Shown here: one piece after another, positions 1 to 12,998 of the stretch
How positions within the stretch are numbered: position 1 is the first letter of the stretch
Layout of the letters: the number at the start of each line of letters is the position of its first letter
Notes under the pieces: generated by a model
Seen by the model: only the letters and a program-made list of their open reading frames with translations
The model's database searches: none
Told to the model about the DNA's origin: nothing
Position numbers and translations under genes: made by a program
DNA from: Chionis minor
Taxonomy: Eukaryota > Chordata > Aves > Charadriiformes > Chionididae
Length of the DNA stretch: 64,000 nt
NCBI GenBank assembly: GCA_013398295.1
Contig: VZSF01003002.1
Location: 427,905-491,904 of the forward strand
Direction of reading: 5' to 3'

Positions 1-300
1 CCGAGCCAGAGGCGGCTCCCGGAGTGAAGGAACACGGAGTGCCTCGAAAGCGCTTTTATTCGGCGTGCCGGCCTCTGCCAGGCGTCTGTCAGGTGCAGGC
101 GGGAGCTGCCCCCCCCAGTCCTGCCCAGAAACCCTCGGCCGGTCCGGGACACGGGGCTTCCATCGCCCCCCGAGCTGCCCCCTCCGCTCCCGGGGCGCTG
201 CCTGTGCGGATACCGGCAGGGTCCTCCTGACAGCTGGGACCGGGTGGGGCTGGAAGCTGAAGTTTCCCCTGCCGAGGCAACGTAATTTCATTTTTACGCA
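1..300. promoter_or_regulatory. CpG island cut by the left window edge
   Basis: By hand I count 22 CpG dinucleotides in the first 240 bases and 26 in the first 300, in visibly GC-rich sequence with C runs around 110-120. Most of a bird genome is CpG-depleted, so this density indicates an unmethylated CpG island. Such islands usually mark promoters or first exons. After about 300 the sequence turns AT-rich abruptly. Overlapping ORFs exist on both strands here, but none is recognisable and such overlap is expected in GC-rich DNA with few stops. The gene it serves, if any, lies left of the window or starts here on an unknown strand. Confidence 0.6.
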
Positions 301-3300
301 TAAGGTGTGTGATTTATTGAAGGCGAGTACTGCAACACAGGCGTTTATTTATTTTAAAACTGCAGTCGCGTGCCCGGTCTTGCTCCCGTTAAAATCGATG
401 GCGAGGCTTTCATTGACTCGGAGGGGACGGGATCAATTATTCCTCCCAGTGTTCTGTGTTGTTGTATAATTTGGTATGATAAAATTCACTGTAAAACCTT
501 TTTAGGAGACTTTGGAATGGAGACGTTCTGAAGGCTGTGAACTTCATCTTATTTCTACTGTCATCTATATAGTGGATATATTTAATTGTCTTTGATCTTT
601 CCTGAAATCTGCTTGAGCTGTAGTTTAGTGTACAGGCTTTTGATTTGGAAAGGTCAGCGCAGAGATTCCTTGTGAAGTTGTATCGCTGTAGTAAATGTTT
701 CAATTAATTAATTTCCTATTTTTTTTCCTGAGAAAAATGAATAGACCTGTGCCAGCGTTTTGAAGTTTTGCCTGCAGGAAATGATGGCAAATGCCATACA
801 TTGTTCCATAAAACTCAATTTTGGAGTCTGAAGTGAAATATGCTTGGCAATATTTCTGGAAGGGTAGATCCTTTATTACTGAGCTGTAGACCACAGTAAT
901 CTTCAGGTATTTAATAGAGATTTGTCAAACAAGAAAAAAAGGCAATGGGATTCTGCCCTCTGCTTTTTTTTCTGTATTTGTTTTTCAGCTAAACTTAGGG
1001 TTGCGGCTTTGTCGTAGCAGACAACTCCTGTTGTCCCGAGTTTCAGCATTACAAAAAGGGAAGTTTGTGTTCATTAGGAAGTTCAGAATACGGTATCCTC
1101 GTGGTCTGGTTTGATGTCCAGATAGGAGTCTCTTACTGGAGGCAGGGTCTGCATGCAAGGCTTGTTGCACCTGCAGGGTTCGTGTTGCGGAGGCAGGCGC
1201 TTGCACCCTGACCGAGTTTTTGTGACCATCCAGCAAGAAGATAGTCTCTGGCTTTCATATATTTAAATCCTAGTCAAGCCAGGATGTTACAGGAGGATGT
1301 GCATGTAAGGAAATGCTTGCTGGGGAAGTTACTTGGGAGTAATTTTGCATCTTAATGCAAATTTTTAGAGAAGCTGAATGTTCATTATTTTGCCGTAAAT
1401 TGGCAGATTTTTGAGCAGTACTTCCCTAGCCATTGTTGCAGATATCATATAGTAAATAAAACCACGTCGCATTCTGTCATTTTCTGACTTTGATTGAATC
1501 AGACTTCGGTGAGCATCTTTAATTCTGTTGCCTGTTTCCATCTGGGTTGTTATCCATCTGAATTTGGTAGAAAGCAAAGTTACGCATGACTCGAGAAGCA
1601 CATTTTGGCTTTTTATGGTTAACAACTGCATTTTTTTTCCCCCTTGCTGGGGCTAATGGGTGATTCTGGGGCAGCGGGTCTGCTGGGGCCGAGCGGGTCT
1701 GTGAAACTGTTTGCTTGGCCTTTTGACTGACCGCACAATTTTCTCCTGGAAATCAATGCAATGTGCTTGATCCTTACAAGGTTCATTACAGTCAAAGAAA
1801 GTCTGAACTAATCTGCTTTTAAAAAAAGCAGCAGGGGAGAATAATCCTCCTTGGAGCTGCTGATACAGCTGATTGCTGAGCTATCCTGGAGACACGTACA
1901 GAACCTCTCTCTGTACTAAACAATAGATGGTACAAACCAGCCTAGAATTAGGCTTTTCGAGGCTGATACTGAAGAGCAGAATTGCATCCCTTTTGGTCTT
2001 ATGCAGTCTTTGAGAGCTTAGCTCTCTTGGAGAGGGCTGAAGGGATTCTTTATGATATATGCTTTTTTTTTTTTTTTAAATTTCAGAAATTGCTGTAGAT
2101 GTGCTGCCTGGGGCTTAAATGCAAATTACACTATTTTACTAATTAATACCTTTCATTTTAGGTAATGCGGTATATAAAATGGGACATACCATTATGGGCT
2201 TTTTTGGTTAGAAAGGAAAATGCTAATTGTGGAATGTAATGGCAGAGAGCCAAGGTCACTTCTATCAGGCTTCAGTCTTGCCCAGATCCTTGGACCGATA
2301 TGTTAGAAGCACACCAGGGATCTGTTTCTCTGAGAATTTTAATTAACCTTAGAAGACAGAGCAGGGCCAGCTTCTGTCTTGCTGTTACACCTGTGTTTTG
2401 CTTCTACACCTTATACTTCAGGGAAGTCCTCTTTGCATAGGTGGTGTTTTCTAAAATCAATGAATGTTGTTTAGCACTTTGGCAAAACTGTGGGGTTTTT
2501 GTACGTCTTTATCCGGCCTTTGGTCCTTCTTTTCCCGTAGTTTATCCCAGGCTCCGTCTATCCAGAGTGCTGAAACCCAGCGGGAGGGGGGCTGGGCCGG
2601 GGATGAACTGGCACTGGGGCTGCTCCTGGAGTTGTCCAGGACCATTTTACAGAAACACTTCCAAAATACTGTAGGTGTTTTAAGATATGTGGTATACATC
2701 TTCAGCATGAGAGGTCTGGAAGCAGTGTTTACCTGCTAATATATATGCTTGAAAGATATTTGAGATTCTATAGGTATATAGTGGTATGTGACCTTTGGTA
2801 AGCCAGTTACCCTCCCAGTGCCTCTATTTCAGCCTGTAAAAAACCCCAATAGTCTGTTTCTAAACAGTGTAGCGTATTTTGGGATGTTCACATTAAAGAT
2901 GCTATGTAAATGCAGAGTACAGTATTAGACATTATAAAGGAGTCCGATTGCTGAAGGAGCGCGCTGGAAGAGTGAGGAAAGAAAATCCAGCATCTGTTAG
3001 AGTGGACCCCCAGGGGATAAAGCAGGAGGCTAAGAGTGGTTTATAATGGTAGGCGCATTACACACAAGGTTATAATTTATTGGCTCCTCTGTTTCCATTA
3101 CCACTGTGGAACCGCTCGGGGAATTCAGGTCCTGTCAAAGTAAATGGCTCCCTTAGATTGTTGAGGCATTATGGTAAATCTGCCTTCTTTACTGAGTGTG
3201 AGGGTTGGGGTTTTGTTGTGTTTTTTTTTTAACAATTATTGCAGTTTATCACTTTGAATTTGTTCAGGAGTTCTCAAGATCAAATATCCAGCTAAATGCA

Positions 3301-5062
3301 TGCATGCAAGTCTTGAGTAATTTCCTCCTGAACCAGGCATCTCCCACTCCAGGTGCGGGCTTTATTGCTTGCTTGCTTGCAACACAAACTGAGAACAACA
3401 TTTGCATGAAAAAGAAGCAACCTATAAAAACAAACCATGTCTCTCCATTTTCCCAGAAGAGAGAACACGGCCGAGGTGACATGGATAGGCATGTGGTGTG
3501 TTACCAGACGGGGCTATAGGTAATGGTAGAGAGTAAGATGTGCGCATGAGGAAAATGATGTGCCTGAGGGAAGTGACGGATGGGCAGTGCTCCCCTCTGT
3601 TGCACGGGGTGCTCCTCCCATGCATCGGCTTCGCCGAGCTATTCCAGGCGGAAGGCTGCCATTAGCTAGCCCAGGGGAAAGGTTACGAGCCTTGGCTTCA
3701 CGGGAGTTTTGCAAGCAGAGGGAGCAGCGCTGATTTGCTATCCAGGCTTTTCCGTTGATCTGTGTGTAGAAATTCTCCAACAAGAGACATTGAGTCATTA
3801 TTTTGTACGAGAGCGCTGCCTCATCCTATGCTGGTTACGGTGGTTTGAAGGTGGTGTAGACCTTGCGGTCATTTTCTGCTGCCGCGTTTCCTTCTCGGAT
3901 ACATTGCCTGTCAGGTGAAGATCCCACTCTGGGTTACACAAGAGGAAGCGGATGGAGTCTGGCATTTATATCCATTTATATCCCATACAAATGGCTTGTG
4001 TAGGGGGCACGCTTTGTCTTGGGCAGAGCAGACTCTTCAACTTGGCCTTTTAATGATCAGATTTGCACAGATGGGCATGCCATTCCTGTCATGTCAGCAG
4101 AGCCCACTATGCGTAGGCCCCTGGACTTGCCTCACTTTTGTTCTTTCTCTCTCATTTATTTGCTTCCGATATTGTCGTTTGGCTGGCCAGTGCCTGAACT
4201 TTGTCATAAAGCCATCCAAATTTAACTGATACTCCACGTGTCAAAGTCTTTGATCTTGAGGACTTTATTTTTTTTTGGCTGGCAGATGGCTAAAAATGCG
4301 TTTCAACACAGGAGACTTGACAGTCATACTAAAGGGTATTGCAAAGAATATAGCCAGGAGTATTTAAAATCCCAGCAATTAAAGCTGTCCTCACAGAAGA
4401 GGGTGAGCATAGGAGAAGGGATTGCTGAGGGGCTGAGTCAGAAAAATTCATCATTCACTGAGCTCTTATGCTTTTCAGAAGACCCACCATTTGCAGGTGT
4501 CATCTTCATGTCCATGACGTTTTCCAGAAACGGAGTATTTTTACCCATCTTTGGATGATGCTCTTAACTTTTACTTGCAAGCTAGAAAAATGCGTGGTGG
4601 GCCTCATGTTACCAAAGGGTGCCAGTGTTGACAATGGATTTTTCCTTCTGGATTGGGATGGCCAGCAGTGGCTCCGTCACACCCAGAAGAGCTGTGGGAC
4701 TGTGGAGAGGACTTTGTGCCACTACCCCTGTGCCACTGTCTCCAGACCCTCCCTATTAGTTTGTGTCAGTGTGGCATGCCTCTGTGGGACTCCTCTTGCT
4801 GCCAAATGTCAATGCAAAGTTTAATCCCTGCATGTTATCCCTCGGAATGATCCACGGTGAATACCAGTAACAGCCTATGACAGTGTTTGCTGTTTGGTAG
4901 CTGGTTATCACAGAGAGATGGATAGACTTGCTCCACTCAGCCCTAAGATCCTGTGCACATTGTAATTCTGGCAATTTTTTCCCCCCTCCCCTAAATCTCT
5001 GCTGTTTGCTCCTTGGGGAGACGGCACTGCTGTGGTTTTAAGGCTGAGAAGGAAGAGAGAGC
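301..5062. other. Unique noncoding sequence, no gene seen
   Basis: This stretch is AT-rich to mixed sequence without a recognisable exon or interspersed repeat. It holds a T15 run at 2063-2077, a splice-like AG|GTAATG junction at 2160-2162, and two short tetranucleotide repeats at 3296-3308 (ATGC) and 3365-3380 (TTGC, four exact units). ORFs are short and shadow each other on both strands. Confidence 0.6.
3296..3380. repeat. Two short tetranucleotide repeats, (ATGC)n and (TTGC)4
   Basis: ATGC is repeated about three times at 3296-3308 and TTGC exactly four times at 3365-3380. Both are short simple repeats about 55 bases apart. They may be length-polymorphic but have no visible functional context. 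Confidence 0.7.
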
Positions 5063-5650
5063 GTGGTTCTGTGCAGAACGCGGCCATTGACCTCCGGTGA
5101 GCTGCGTGAACTTTCCGAGCTTCACATCTCCCGGCTGAAAACCTGCCCCAGTACCTACCGCTCGCCCACCCTCACGTGCTTCCCCATCCTCAGGGGCAAG
5201 CTGCCCTACAAACGCAGCGTTATTACTAGAGGGACTGCGATTTGGGGAGATGAAAAAGTGCCGATCGTATCCACGGGAAGCGACAAGAGTTATTTTCTGC
5301 TGTCGAAACGGCGTTTGTCAGAGACTTTACTTGCGGGGAGCGCCGGGACAGGGATGCAGCGACGGGTGCTGTGTAGGGGCTGGGAGAGCACGTTGTATTC
5401 CTTGTTTCTGATCCAAACAGTCTGTGTTCGGGCAGAGAGGCTGAAGGTGCTGGTTGCTGCCGCCCTGTGCCGGGACCTGCAGGTCAGGGGGAGGCTACAC
5501 GGGCTCTTCCCAGACAAAGCTGTGTCCATGTGGTCAATAAGCTGCCACGTCAAATGCTACAATGGGATTTCATTTATGCAGTGGAGGATTTTACGCTTTG
5601 GGAAGGTCTTTTCTTACAGTCTAGAGTTATTTTTGTTTTCTTTCTCATAA
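5063..5650 (+). other. Unrecognised 195-codon ORF in CpG-rich sequence
   Basis: This is the longest ATG-to-stop frame in the window (195 codons). I recognise no domain, no signal peptide and no convincing membrane segment apart from a hydrophobic C-terminal tail that is mostly F, L and S. The first two thirds are CpG-rich, which lowers stop-codon frequency and makes a long frame by chance more likely. A pyrimidine-rich acceptor-like sequence ending CCTCAG lies inside the frame at about 5190, so a spliced product could use only its downstream part. It could equally be a lncRNA exon or a regulatory CpG patch. I do not assign a function. Confidence 0.12.
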
Positions 5651-6469
5651 TTTTAGGTTAATAATCCCATTACAGTTTCAACTTAAAAAGTTTGCCTGGG
5701 TACTTCATGAGTTTTGCAGTGTTATATTTAGCGTGTCTCCTCTAATTCACTATTCTTTTCAACACTTCGTGCTGTCTGCTTAAATTTCAGATAAAAAAAC
5801 ATACTTCTCACTCCTGCACTACAGTTACCCACCTGTAATACCCGTAAGGTGTGCCACTTTCTTTTGAAGTTGTGGGTCAGTCTTTTCTTAGAAGCCTTTC
5901 CTTAAGTTTCAGAAGGCCAGTTATAAATAATATTTCACCCTGATTAATGTCTTAAAACATTGCAACACTGTAATTGCTGACCTCTGCTGCACGGAATGGA
6001 TTCAGTTTTCAGGGACTTGGTGACTTCTGTGGACCAAAACTGTTCTGGATGCCCGTGGTTTCAGCTTTCCAGCCCTCACTCATCATGTATCAAGCTGAAT
6101 TTTTGCAAGCGTTTTCAATGCAGTCTTGTTAAAATCTGATCTTTTACAACAGGTTTTCCCAATGTGGGGTAAGCTGTCATGGGAAGAACCCAAGATCAGT
6201 TCTAATAGGACATGAGAGCCTGGACGAAGATAAACTACAGGATTTGAGAAAGCTGCACGACCTTGGCCTTGCCCCAGCTCCCACAGCAGCTGTGCTTCTG
6301 CAGCTGGGGAGGGAGTAACGGGGGAACACTGTGCCAGCTGAAAGCTACCTATTTATCCCTCGTCTCCCACCAAACGAAACTGCTCCTGATTACAGAAGCC
6401 TCTTGCGTGGAGCGGACCGGCACTTTGGCTGGAAAGTTACTGGCCTGACCATTATGCAAAAGGGAAAGT
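5651..6469. other. Unique noncoding sequence
   Basis: AT-rich to mixed sequence with no repeat, exon or RNA gene that I can support. ORFs are under 70 codons. Confidence 0.6.
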
Positions 6470-6531
6470 AAAAAAAACCCAAACAACCCCACAACAAACA
6501 ACCCAACAAACAAAACAAACCCAAAAAAAGG
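6470..6531. repeat. A-rich low-complexity tract, (CAAA)n-like
   Basis: Almost only A and C on the plus strand, with imperfect AAAC, CAACA and CCCAAA units. This is simple low-complexity sequence. It is not preceded by a recognisable retroelement, so I do not call it a retrotransposon tail. Confidence 0.8.
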
Positions 6532-8897
6532 AGAGTGAAAAAGATTAGAAAAATTTCTTCCCCATGCATCGTGCAGATGGGCCTGGGAGCAGGTTCTCCC
6601 CGTTTACCAGCCCCAGATCCTCTTTCTTCTGCCAGTTTGGATTCCTCTGACAGCTTGAGGCGTGCCTTTTGCTGACATTTTGGGGCGGCAGGGGGGTTGC
6701 TGATGTGCTAGTTTTCCTCGCTTGGCTCCGTTACCGTCTTCCTCAGCAGCAATGTTAAACTCGTTACCTCCTCTTTGCGGGAAGTTTTGCTTATGTTGCT
6801 AGAGCATTGCTGAAAAACCTTTGAAATTGTTTGAATAGCTTTAAAAAAACCCCTACAGTGCACGCCCAATAATTTAATCTAATCGTCTTTGCATGTAATT
6901 TGAACGTTTTCATCCGGTTCAAAAGAACAAAAATTAATTTAATGATACGTGTACATGAGATGCCTCTCAGTTCAGGGGAAGGACAGGAGGAGGGAATATT
7001 ACTTTTGGTATTAAAAAGACATTTTGTTTTCAAAAGCAGAGAGAAAAATGTGAAACATCTGGAATTAAGAGCACTTTCTGCCCAGTCTTTTAAGCGTAAC
7101 TTCCATCGGCTCCACAGAACTTGCTGTGCGCTGGTCACTGTTGGCTGAGGTCACCTGTGAGCTTGGGCAACGGGCAGCATAATAGCTGCTCAGAGGAGCC
7201 GACGGGGCTGCATCCCTCCTCTTATGGGATCACTGGGAAGAGCTGGTGTCTGGCACCAGGCTCTCTCCTCTGCATCTGTAGGACAGCCATCAAGGGGTTA
7301 AATAGCAAAAATCGTGGTCGGGTTTGTCTCATAACTGGTTTCTGGCACTTTCATGTTGGCTCCTGACAAAGTTTGGCTTCTTGTCCCGTCGGAGCGGTGG
7401 GGATTTTTGGTGCGACCGGTCTGTTTGCACGTGGTTGACCCAAGGGCAGGGGTTTCTGAGGGACGCCCGTCCTCATGGGCGCTGTAGAGCGGTTTCTGCA
7501 GCAGGTCTCCATCTTGTCCCATTTTGGAAACTGGAAGGCTTAGCAGCCTGGCTTGCAGCGCTGGGTGCCAGAGGAGGGAAGGCTGTGGGATTCGCTAATT
7601 AAAAAAAGAGAGAGATGGGACTGTTTTCTTTCACCATGGTGATCGCATAACATAACTTGACTCGGGGATGCTGAGGAATTCTCGTCTGCTCTCGAAGGCG
7701 ATGGGACAAAGGTGCAAAGCCCTTCCCTGCTCTGCGGCATTAGGCCACGTTTTGTTTTGAAGATACCTTGAGGATTTGTGGTAGCGAGGAATTTGTCCCT
7801 CATGTTGGCTGTCAGCTGCAATATGATTTATCAGACAAGTGAAACTAATGCTGTATATGGTTAAGGAGTGCCTTTCTGTGCACAAAAATGGTGTTTATGG
7901 GAAGAGGTTGCTTCTTAGTCGATGCTTAGAATGTCTTTCTGCTGTTACAGCAACAGGCATGAGAGTCTGATTATTCAGTCAAGTTAGCATTCATTTTTTT
8001 TCCCAAGTTTTTTAAAGATCTGATCCAAATCAAAATGAATTGGCCATTGCTAATTTTAGAATGGTCTGCTTGCATGAGATAACAAATCCCAGTTTTACTT
8101 TAAAGAGAAAATATTTTAACAGAAGGCTGGCAAGATCGTTATCAAAATGCTAATGATCATTTCTCCTACAGTCTCGGTTATTTTCAGAGGGAGGACTAGA
8201 ATAGACACATCATCTGAATAATATTGATTTTAATATGTATTACTGTCTCATTAAGCTGTTAAAGTCTTTCCCCTTCTGGACAAAGGTTCATTAATTGCTG
8301 TAGCTGATGTATCATTAAAGTGGGTTTAGGTGCTAGATGGGTAGACAGAAAGAGATCTAAAATGTTGATTGTGCCGTTCGAACGGACTGTGGGTAAAGAT
8401 ATTATGGTCCTAACCAAAAAGAAAAGGATACTGCTGTGTTTGGTGTGCTGCCTCCTGATTTCCTTCTGAGTGACAGCCAAGAAGTCAGCAAAATAGAGGC
8501 ACGATCATATTTACTTTACTAAATCATCATTTGAGTAAATATTATTGAACATGTTTATTTGCAGATTAATATCAGGCTAATTCCAATCAAAACTCTTCCG
8601 TGGGTTACTATAAAAAGACATGGTTTTACGAATTTACTTTTTAATTTCTAATTTCATTTTGAAACAGCTTTTAACAGGCTGCCTTTTTATTGGCTGCCTT
8701 CTTACCTGTTTTGAAGTGCTTTTATTGCAGCTTGTATCAAGTTTGCTATATTGTCATCCCTACAAGCAAATCAATACGTTTTCATCTCCAATAATAGTAG
8801 TGATTTATGAATTTTAACTTTTTTTAATGCAGTAAAGTAGAAGTAGAAAGAAGATTGTGTTTTGATTGATTGCATTTTGATTGACTTCAGTTAACAT
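6532..8897. other. Unique noncoding sequence
   Basis: Mixed to AT-rich sequence. The part at about 8000-8240 is AT-rich with several TAAT-type homeodomain cores and looks like conserved noncoding DNA by composition, but conservation cannot be judged from one sequence. No gene or mobile element is visible. Confidence 0.55.
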
Positions 8898-8939
8898 TTA
8901 TTTACCTGTAAATAAGACACACACACACACACACACACA
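8898..8939. repeat. (AC)n microsatellite preceded by an 18-bp palindrome
   Basis: The dinucleotide AC runs from 8917 to 8939, about 11.5 units without interruption. Immediately upstream, 8898-8915 forms TTATTTAC-CT-GTAAATAA, a perfect 8-bp inverted repeat whose arms each contain a forkhead-type GTAAATA core. The microsatellite is likely length-polymorphic. Confidence 0.92.
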
Positions 8940-11900
8940 AGTATGTACGTATGGCTATGTGTAATTTATGTATCTCCTTGAATGTTTAGTTTTCTGGCAG
9001 AAAAGCCTGTTCCATGCATTCTTCTTGAGTCCATATCCAATTCAGTAAATGCTGCAGTGTTGTCACTGGGTGGGTGTATGTTGTGTCACGGCACGGTGGC
9101 TGCTCCTGCTGCCTCTCTGCACGTGTGCCCGCTGTGATACGCCGTGAGGGAACACGCCTGCTCGAGGGATGGTAGGTGTGCATGTGGGCAGCCTCCTCTC
9201 GCACCCCAAAAATCCAGATACGCGCTTGTCATGTGAGGGAGGAGGGATGTCTGGCAAGGCGAGCAGGAGTCGGCTGGAGGGGAAGCGGGGGGAATGGGTA
9301 CCAGCCTCCTGCGAGGTGCCCCGTCCCTTGAGGATGCTGAGCCCTGTCGTGACGGGCTTGTCTGGTCTTTGCTGCTGAGCATCCTTGCGATTTTGTGCTA
9401 AAATGTCACGAGATAAGAGACAGAAATAGCACAGGCTTTCCTGGCAGAAGCGTGAGCTGCAGCGTGTCGAGTGGGCAGGATTCATCAGCGCCGGGGCTGC
9501 TGCTCCTTGCCGGCTCTACGCAGGAAGGGTGCAGGGACGTGGAAGAGGCAGGCGTGGACGGCTTCGTGTTCAGTCCAGAGCATCTTGTGTTTCAGCCAAG
9601 AGTTTTCGTGTTAAGAGCCTCGTTCTTTCGCATACTTCCTTTCTAAAACAAGTCATAAAAAAGCCCTCGGAGAATACAGTCATACATACACATCATAAAA
9701 TACAGTAAAATAATAGTTGACAACCACGAGATGAATTTTTTTTTGCTTATTCTCTTCTGCTTTGTAGGTAATCATGGTGTTAGATCATAGTGGAAGACAT
9801 CTGATTATTTATATTTCACAGTCATGTAGCAATGTAAAATCTGAACCAATCATATCTTTTTAACAACGAAAAATCAGTACATTATTTTCAAAAAGGAAAG
9901 TGTAGTACTTTAGATCTGTTGTGCAGAAAGGAGACTTTATTTTTACAAGCTTGAGCTTTATTTGTTCTGTTGATAAACACAGGACTTCCTTTTATATGCA
10001 GACAGTCTCACTTTTATCTGGGTATATATTTCCATGGTAGGGCTATCACTGTAGTCGTCGCTGTTAAAAAGAATTTAGCACGCTTTAAAGAAGGGGCTGC
10101 GTAGGGATCAGCATCTGTAATAATATTGTTCAGCCAGAGAGAGGTCTTTTTGTGATTATTAACAAACAAAAACTGCACAGCCAGGGTGGAATGGCCATCT
10201 CCCACTCATCCCAGGCCTCGAAAACAAGGAAGTAAGTAGCTAAGCGGAAGGTTGGTGTCTTCCTCCCTTTGTCTTGGCAGCAGCACGCTGCAAGAGATGC
10301 AGAGGTGTAGAGAACCACCGGGCTCATGCTTTCCAGTTTCTCTGCTTCTAATGGCTGTTTCATAAGGATTTTATACTGTCAAAATCTCTGTTGCTATAAG
10401 ATTTGGGTTTGCCCATTCCATTATTTTTTTTAAAAAATATAAAATATAGCGTTGAATTTTCTGCTGCGTATGTAGCTGAGAAGATGAACCCTGTCTGCCC
10501 CCAAATGAGAGCAGGAAATGGGTTTGGTGCATCGATTCACCATGGTGCTCTGGGGGTTGTGGGGGAGTTTGGGATGCTTTTTAATGCATCTCCTCTCCCA
10601 GATGTTTCGCCCACCTTTAGAAAGTTACTAAAAATAGGAACTCCAGAAGCCAACTGCTGTGTTAGTCGTGATAGCAGAAGATCCAGGAAAGGATTTGTGT
10701 CATCGTCCCCTTCACGCAACCCTCTGCACCAGGTGAAGACATCCAGCAGGCAAGATGAACAGCCTGTTCAAGGGGTGGGGTATGGCTCTCCTGTCCCCCT
10801 TCCCTCTCCACCTGCATCCTTGCTTTCCAGCGGGCAAGGACACCTGCCAGCGCAGAGCAGAGGTGCAGGCACAGGTGGTCGTTTAATTGTTAACCTCCCA
10901 AATTAACACATCTGAATCCTTTCTAGCCTGTACTGCAGAGCCTGGCTTTCAGGCTGGGCATCATCACTCTTCTCTATGGGGTGGGCGCAGAGAGGGACCA
11001 AGAAGATGAGCTACTTCCACGTGGCTGATGAAATGCTTCACGAGTCACGGGTGATGCCAGTGGCTGGGTATGCTGGGAGAGGGGTGTGCTCGGCGGTAGC
11101 TAATGACGGGATGACGGTACCAGGTTTAGTCACGCTGAAAAGCAGCACAGGGCCGTGCAGAAGACGAGAGAGGATCATTTTGGATGTTTGGTTTCCTGTG
11201 GGAGTAGGGCTCGTGCAATAGCTTAATCTTAAAAATATGAGGGGAGTGTTTATGGAGAATTCTCTCTGACAGCATTGTAGGTTGGAGTTCAAGAGTGCAG
11301 TCAGTAGTAAGACTAGAAAGATCTGGAGAGCATGTTGAACTCTCTTTTTTGAGTCTCTCTACCCTCCTCTATGAGCTGATGAGCATCTTCCTTGTTGCTA
11401 CAGCTGAAGTGGAGTTGGTGGGCTGTGCCGTGGTGTATTTGTCATCTAATTAAAACTCCCTGCACTCAACTGACTTTGACCACTCTTCACATAGGCCAGC
11501 ACCTGTTTAGAAAACAGCAGCATTGTCTCCTGCCTATGAGCGTGGGAGGAGGATTCAGGTAATAATACTCATGCAGTGCTGGGCAGTTTCTGCAGTAGGA
11601 CACTGCCCTGTCAGAGGGGCCCTTCCCTGTTTAATTTGATCCCTTGAGAATGAATTCCTCTGGTTATCAAAATTGTGATGAAAGCAGGCTTTTTCAAGTA
11701 TCAGTCCATTGTCTTGGATGTAGGAGAAGGGTATTTCTTGTAATCCTCTCCATAACTAACAGAGGGAAACTTTTTTGTTCATGTAGGGTTGGGGTTAAAA
11801 GAGCCTGAGCTCACATTTAAAACAAGAGATTGTGGGAAACTGGATAGAGTTGGGGTTCCTCAGCTGCTCTGGTGCTTTTAATGAACATATGCTTCCTTGA

Positions 11901-12998
11901 CAAGTCAAGTCATGATTTAAAGGTTTCAGATAGTGATGCTGACTCCCCAAATCAGTTATTCACTTCCAATGCCAGTGAAATAAATAGAAGCCAAACACAG
12001 AGCAAAGACTGTGGTCACCTTGAGGTTGTCTCATTAGCCCATAAACCCAGAACAATTGACAGTGAGCAGAAAAAGACCAGAGCGAATCTTAGGCAAGACA
12101 GCAAAGGCTACTTGGGTGTTTTGTTGGGTTTTTTCCCCTCTGAAAAGCTTCCTTGACTGCAGAAGTGCATTAAAAGATGGGTCTCTAGCAGTATTTAACT
12201 TTTTGAAGTTGTGTAGCTGCAGAGCCAAGAAAGTATGGGGAGGCCCTGACCTTTATAGTGTTCAGTATCCTAGCTGTTTGGTAGCTTTGTCTGAATGAAC
12301 TTCAAATAAACACTGTTTTGTTTTTTGTAGCTTTTTTCAGTAATTAAGGAAGGAAAGTGAGTAATCTGCGACTTGGCCGTGCCACTAGGCACGTGGTAAG
12401 AGAGCAAAAGTCTCTCTCTGTAGTAGAAAGGATGAATTGATCTCTTTTTTTACTTCTGTCTCCTCACCCCCTTCAGTCCCTGTAGCTCCCAGGGACTACA
12501 GATTTGGAAGCTAAAAGTGAAAAAGCTGTGATGCCCAAGCTTTTCCTAGGGGCACGTGAAAGCCTTGGAGGTCTCTTTAGGACTGTGACTCAGTTTTGGT
12601 GGGAGGTGTGAGAAATCACTACCGTTGTAAGTAGCAGTATCGTAGCACCTCAGCAGAGCCATTTTTGAGAGTGTTGCTGGAAGGAAATATTCTCCTTCCT
12701 GGGAAGAAGAACTTGAGGAACGTTGTTTGAATAGCTTTGCTGGTGACCTGGTGCAAGTATTATTCAGGATAATAGTTTGCACTGATGGAGCTGCTGTATT
12801 ACCCCACTTTAGGTCCGTCAGATGTTACTATTTTCTGCTCTGCATGCCATGAATATCTTTGCCTTTTCCCTCTTACTCCATGTATTTACTTTCTTTGCAC
12901 ACACAAGAAGCAAAAGGAAACAATTTTCCAAGTAATAAAGGTTTCGCATGGAGACGACGTCCCTGCCACCGTGTTCCCCGTGCGTTGGGTCCATGGTG
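8940..12998. other. Unique noncoding sequence
   Basis: No exon or interspersed repeat recognised. A very strong acceptor-like pyrimidine tract runs into TAG|GTAATC at 9766-9768. ORFs of 140 codons (minus, 9063-9485) and 167 codons (plus, 10403-10906) are unrecognised and I treat them as chance frames. Confidence 0.55.

Noticed and set aside
10403..10906. 167-codon plus-strand frame
   Set aside because: No known domain, proline/serine-rich tail typical of translated noncoding GC-rich DNA.
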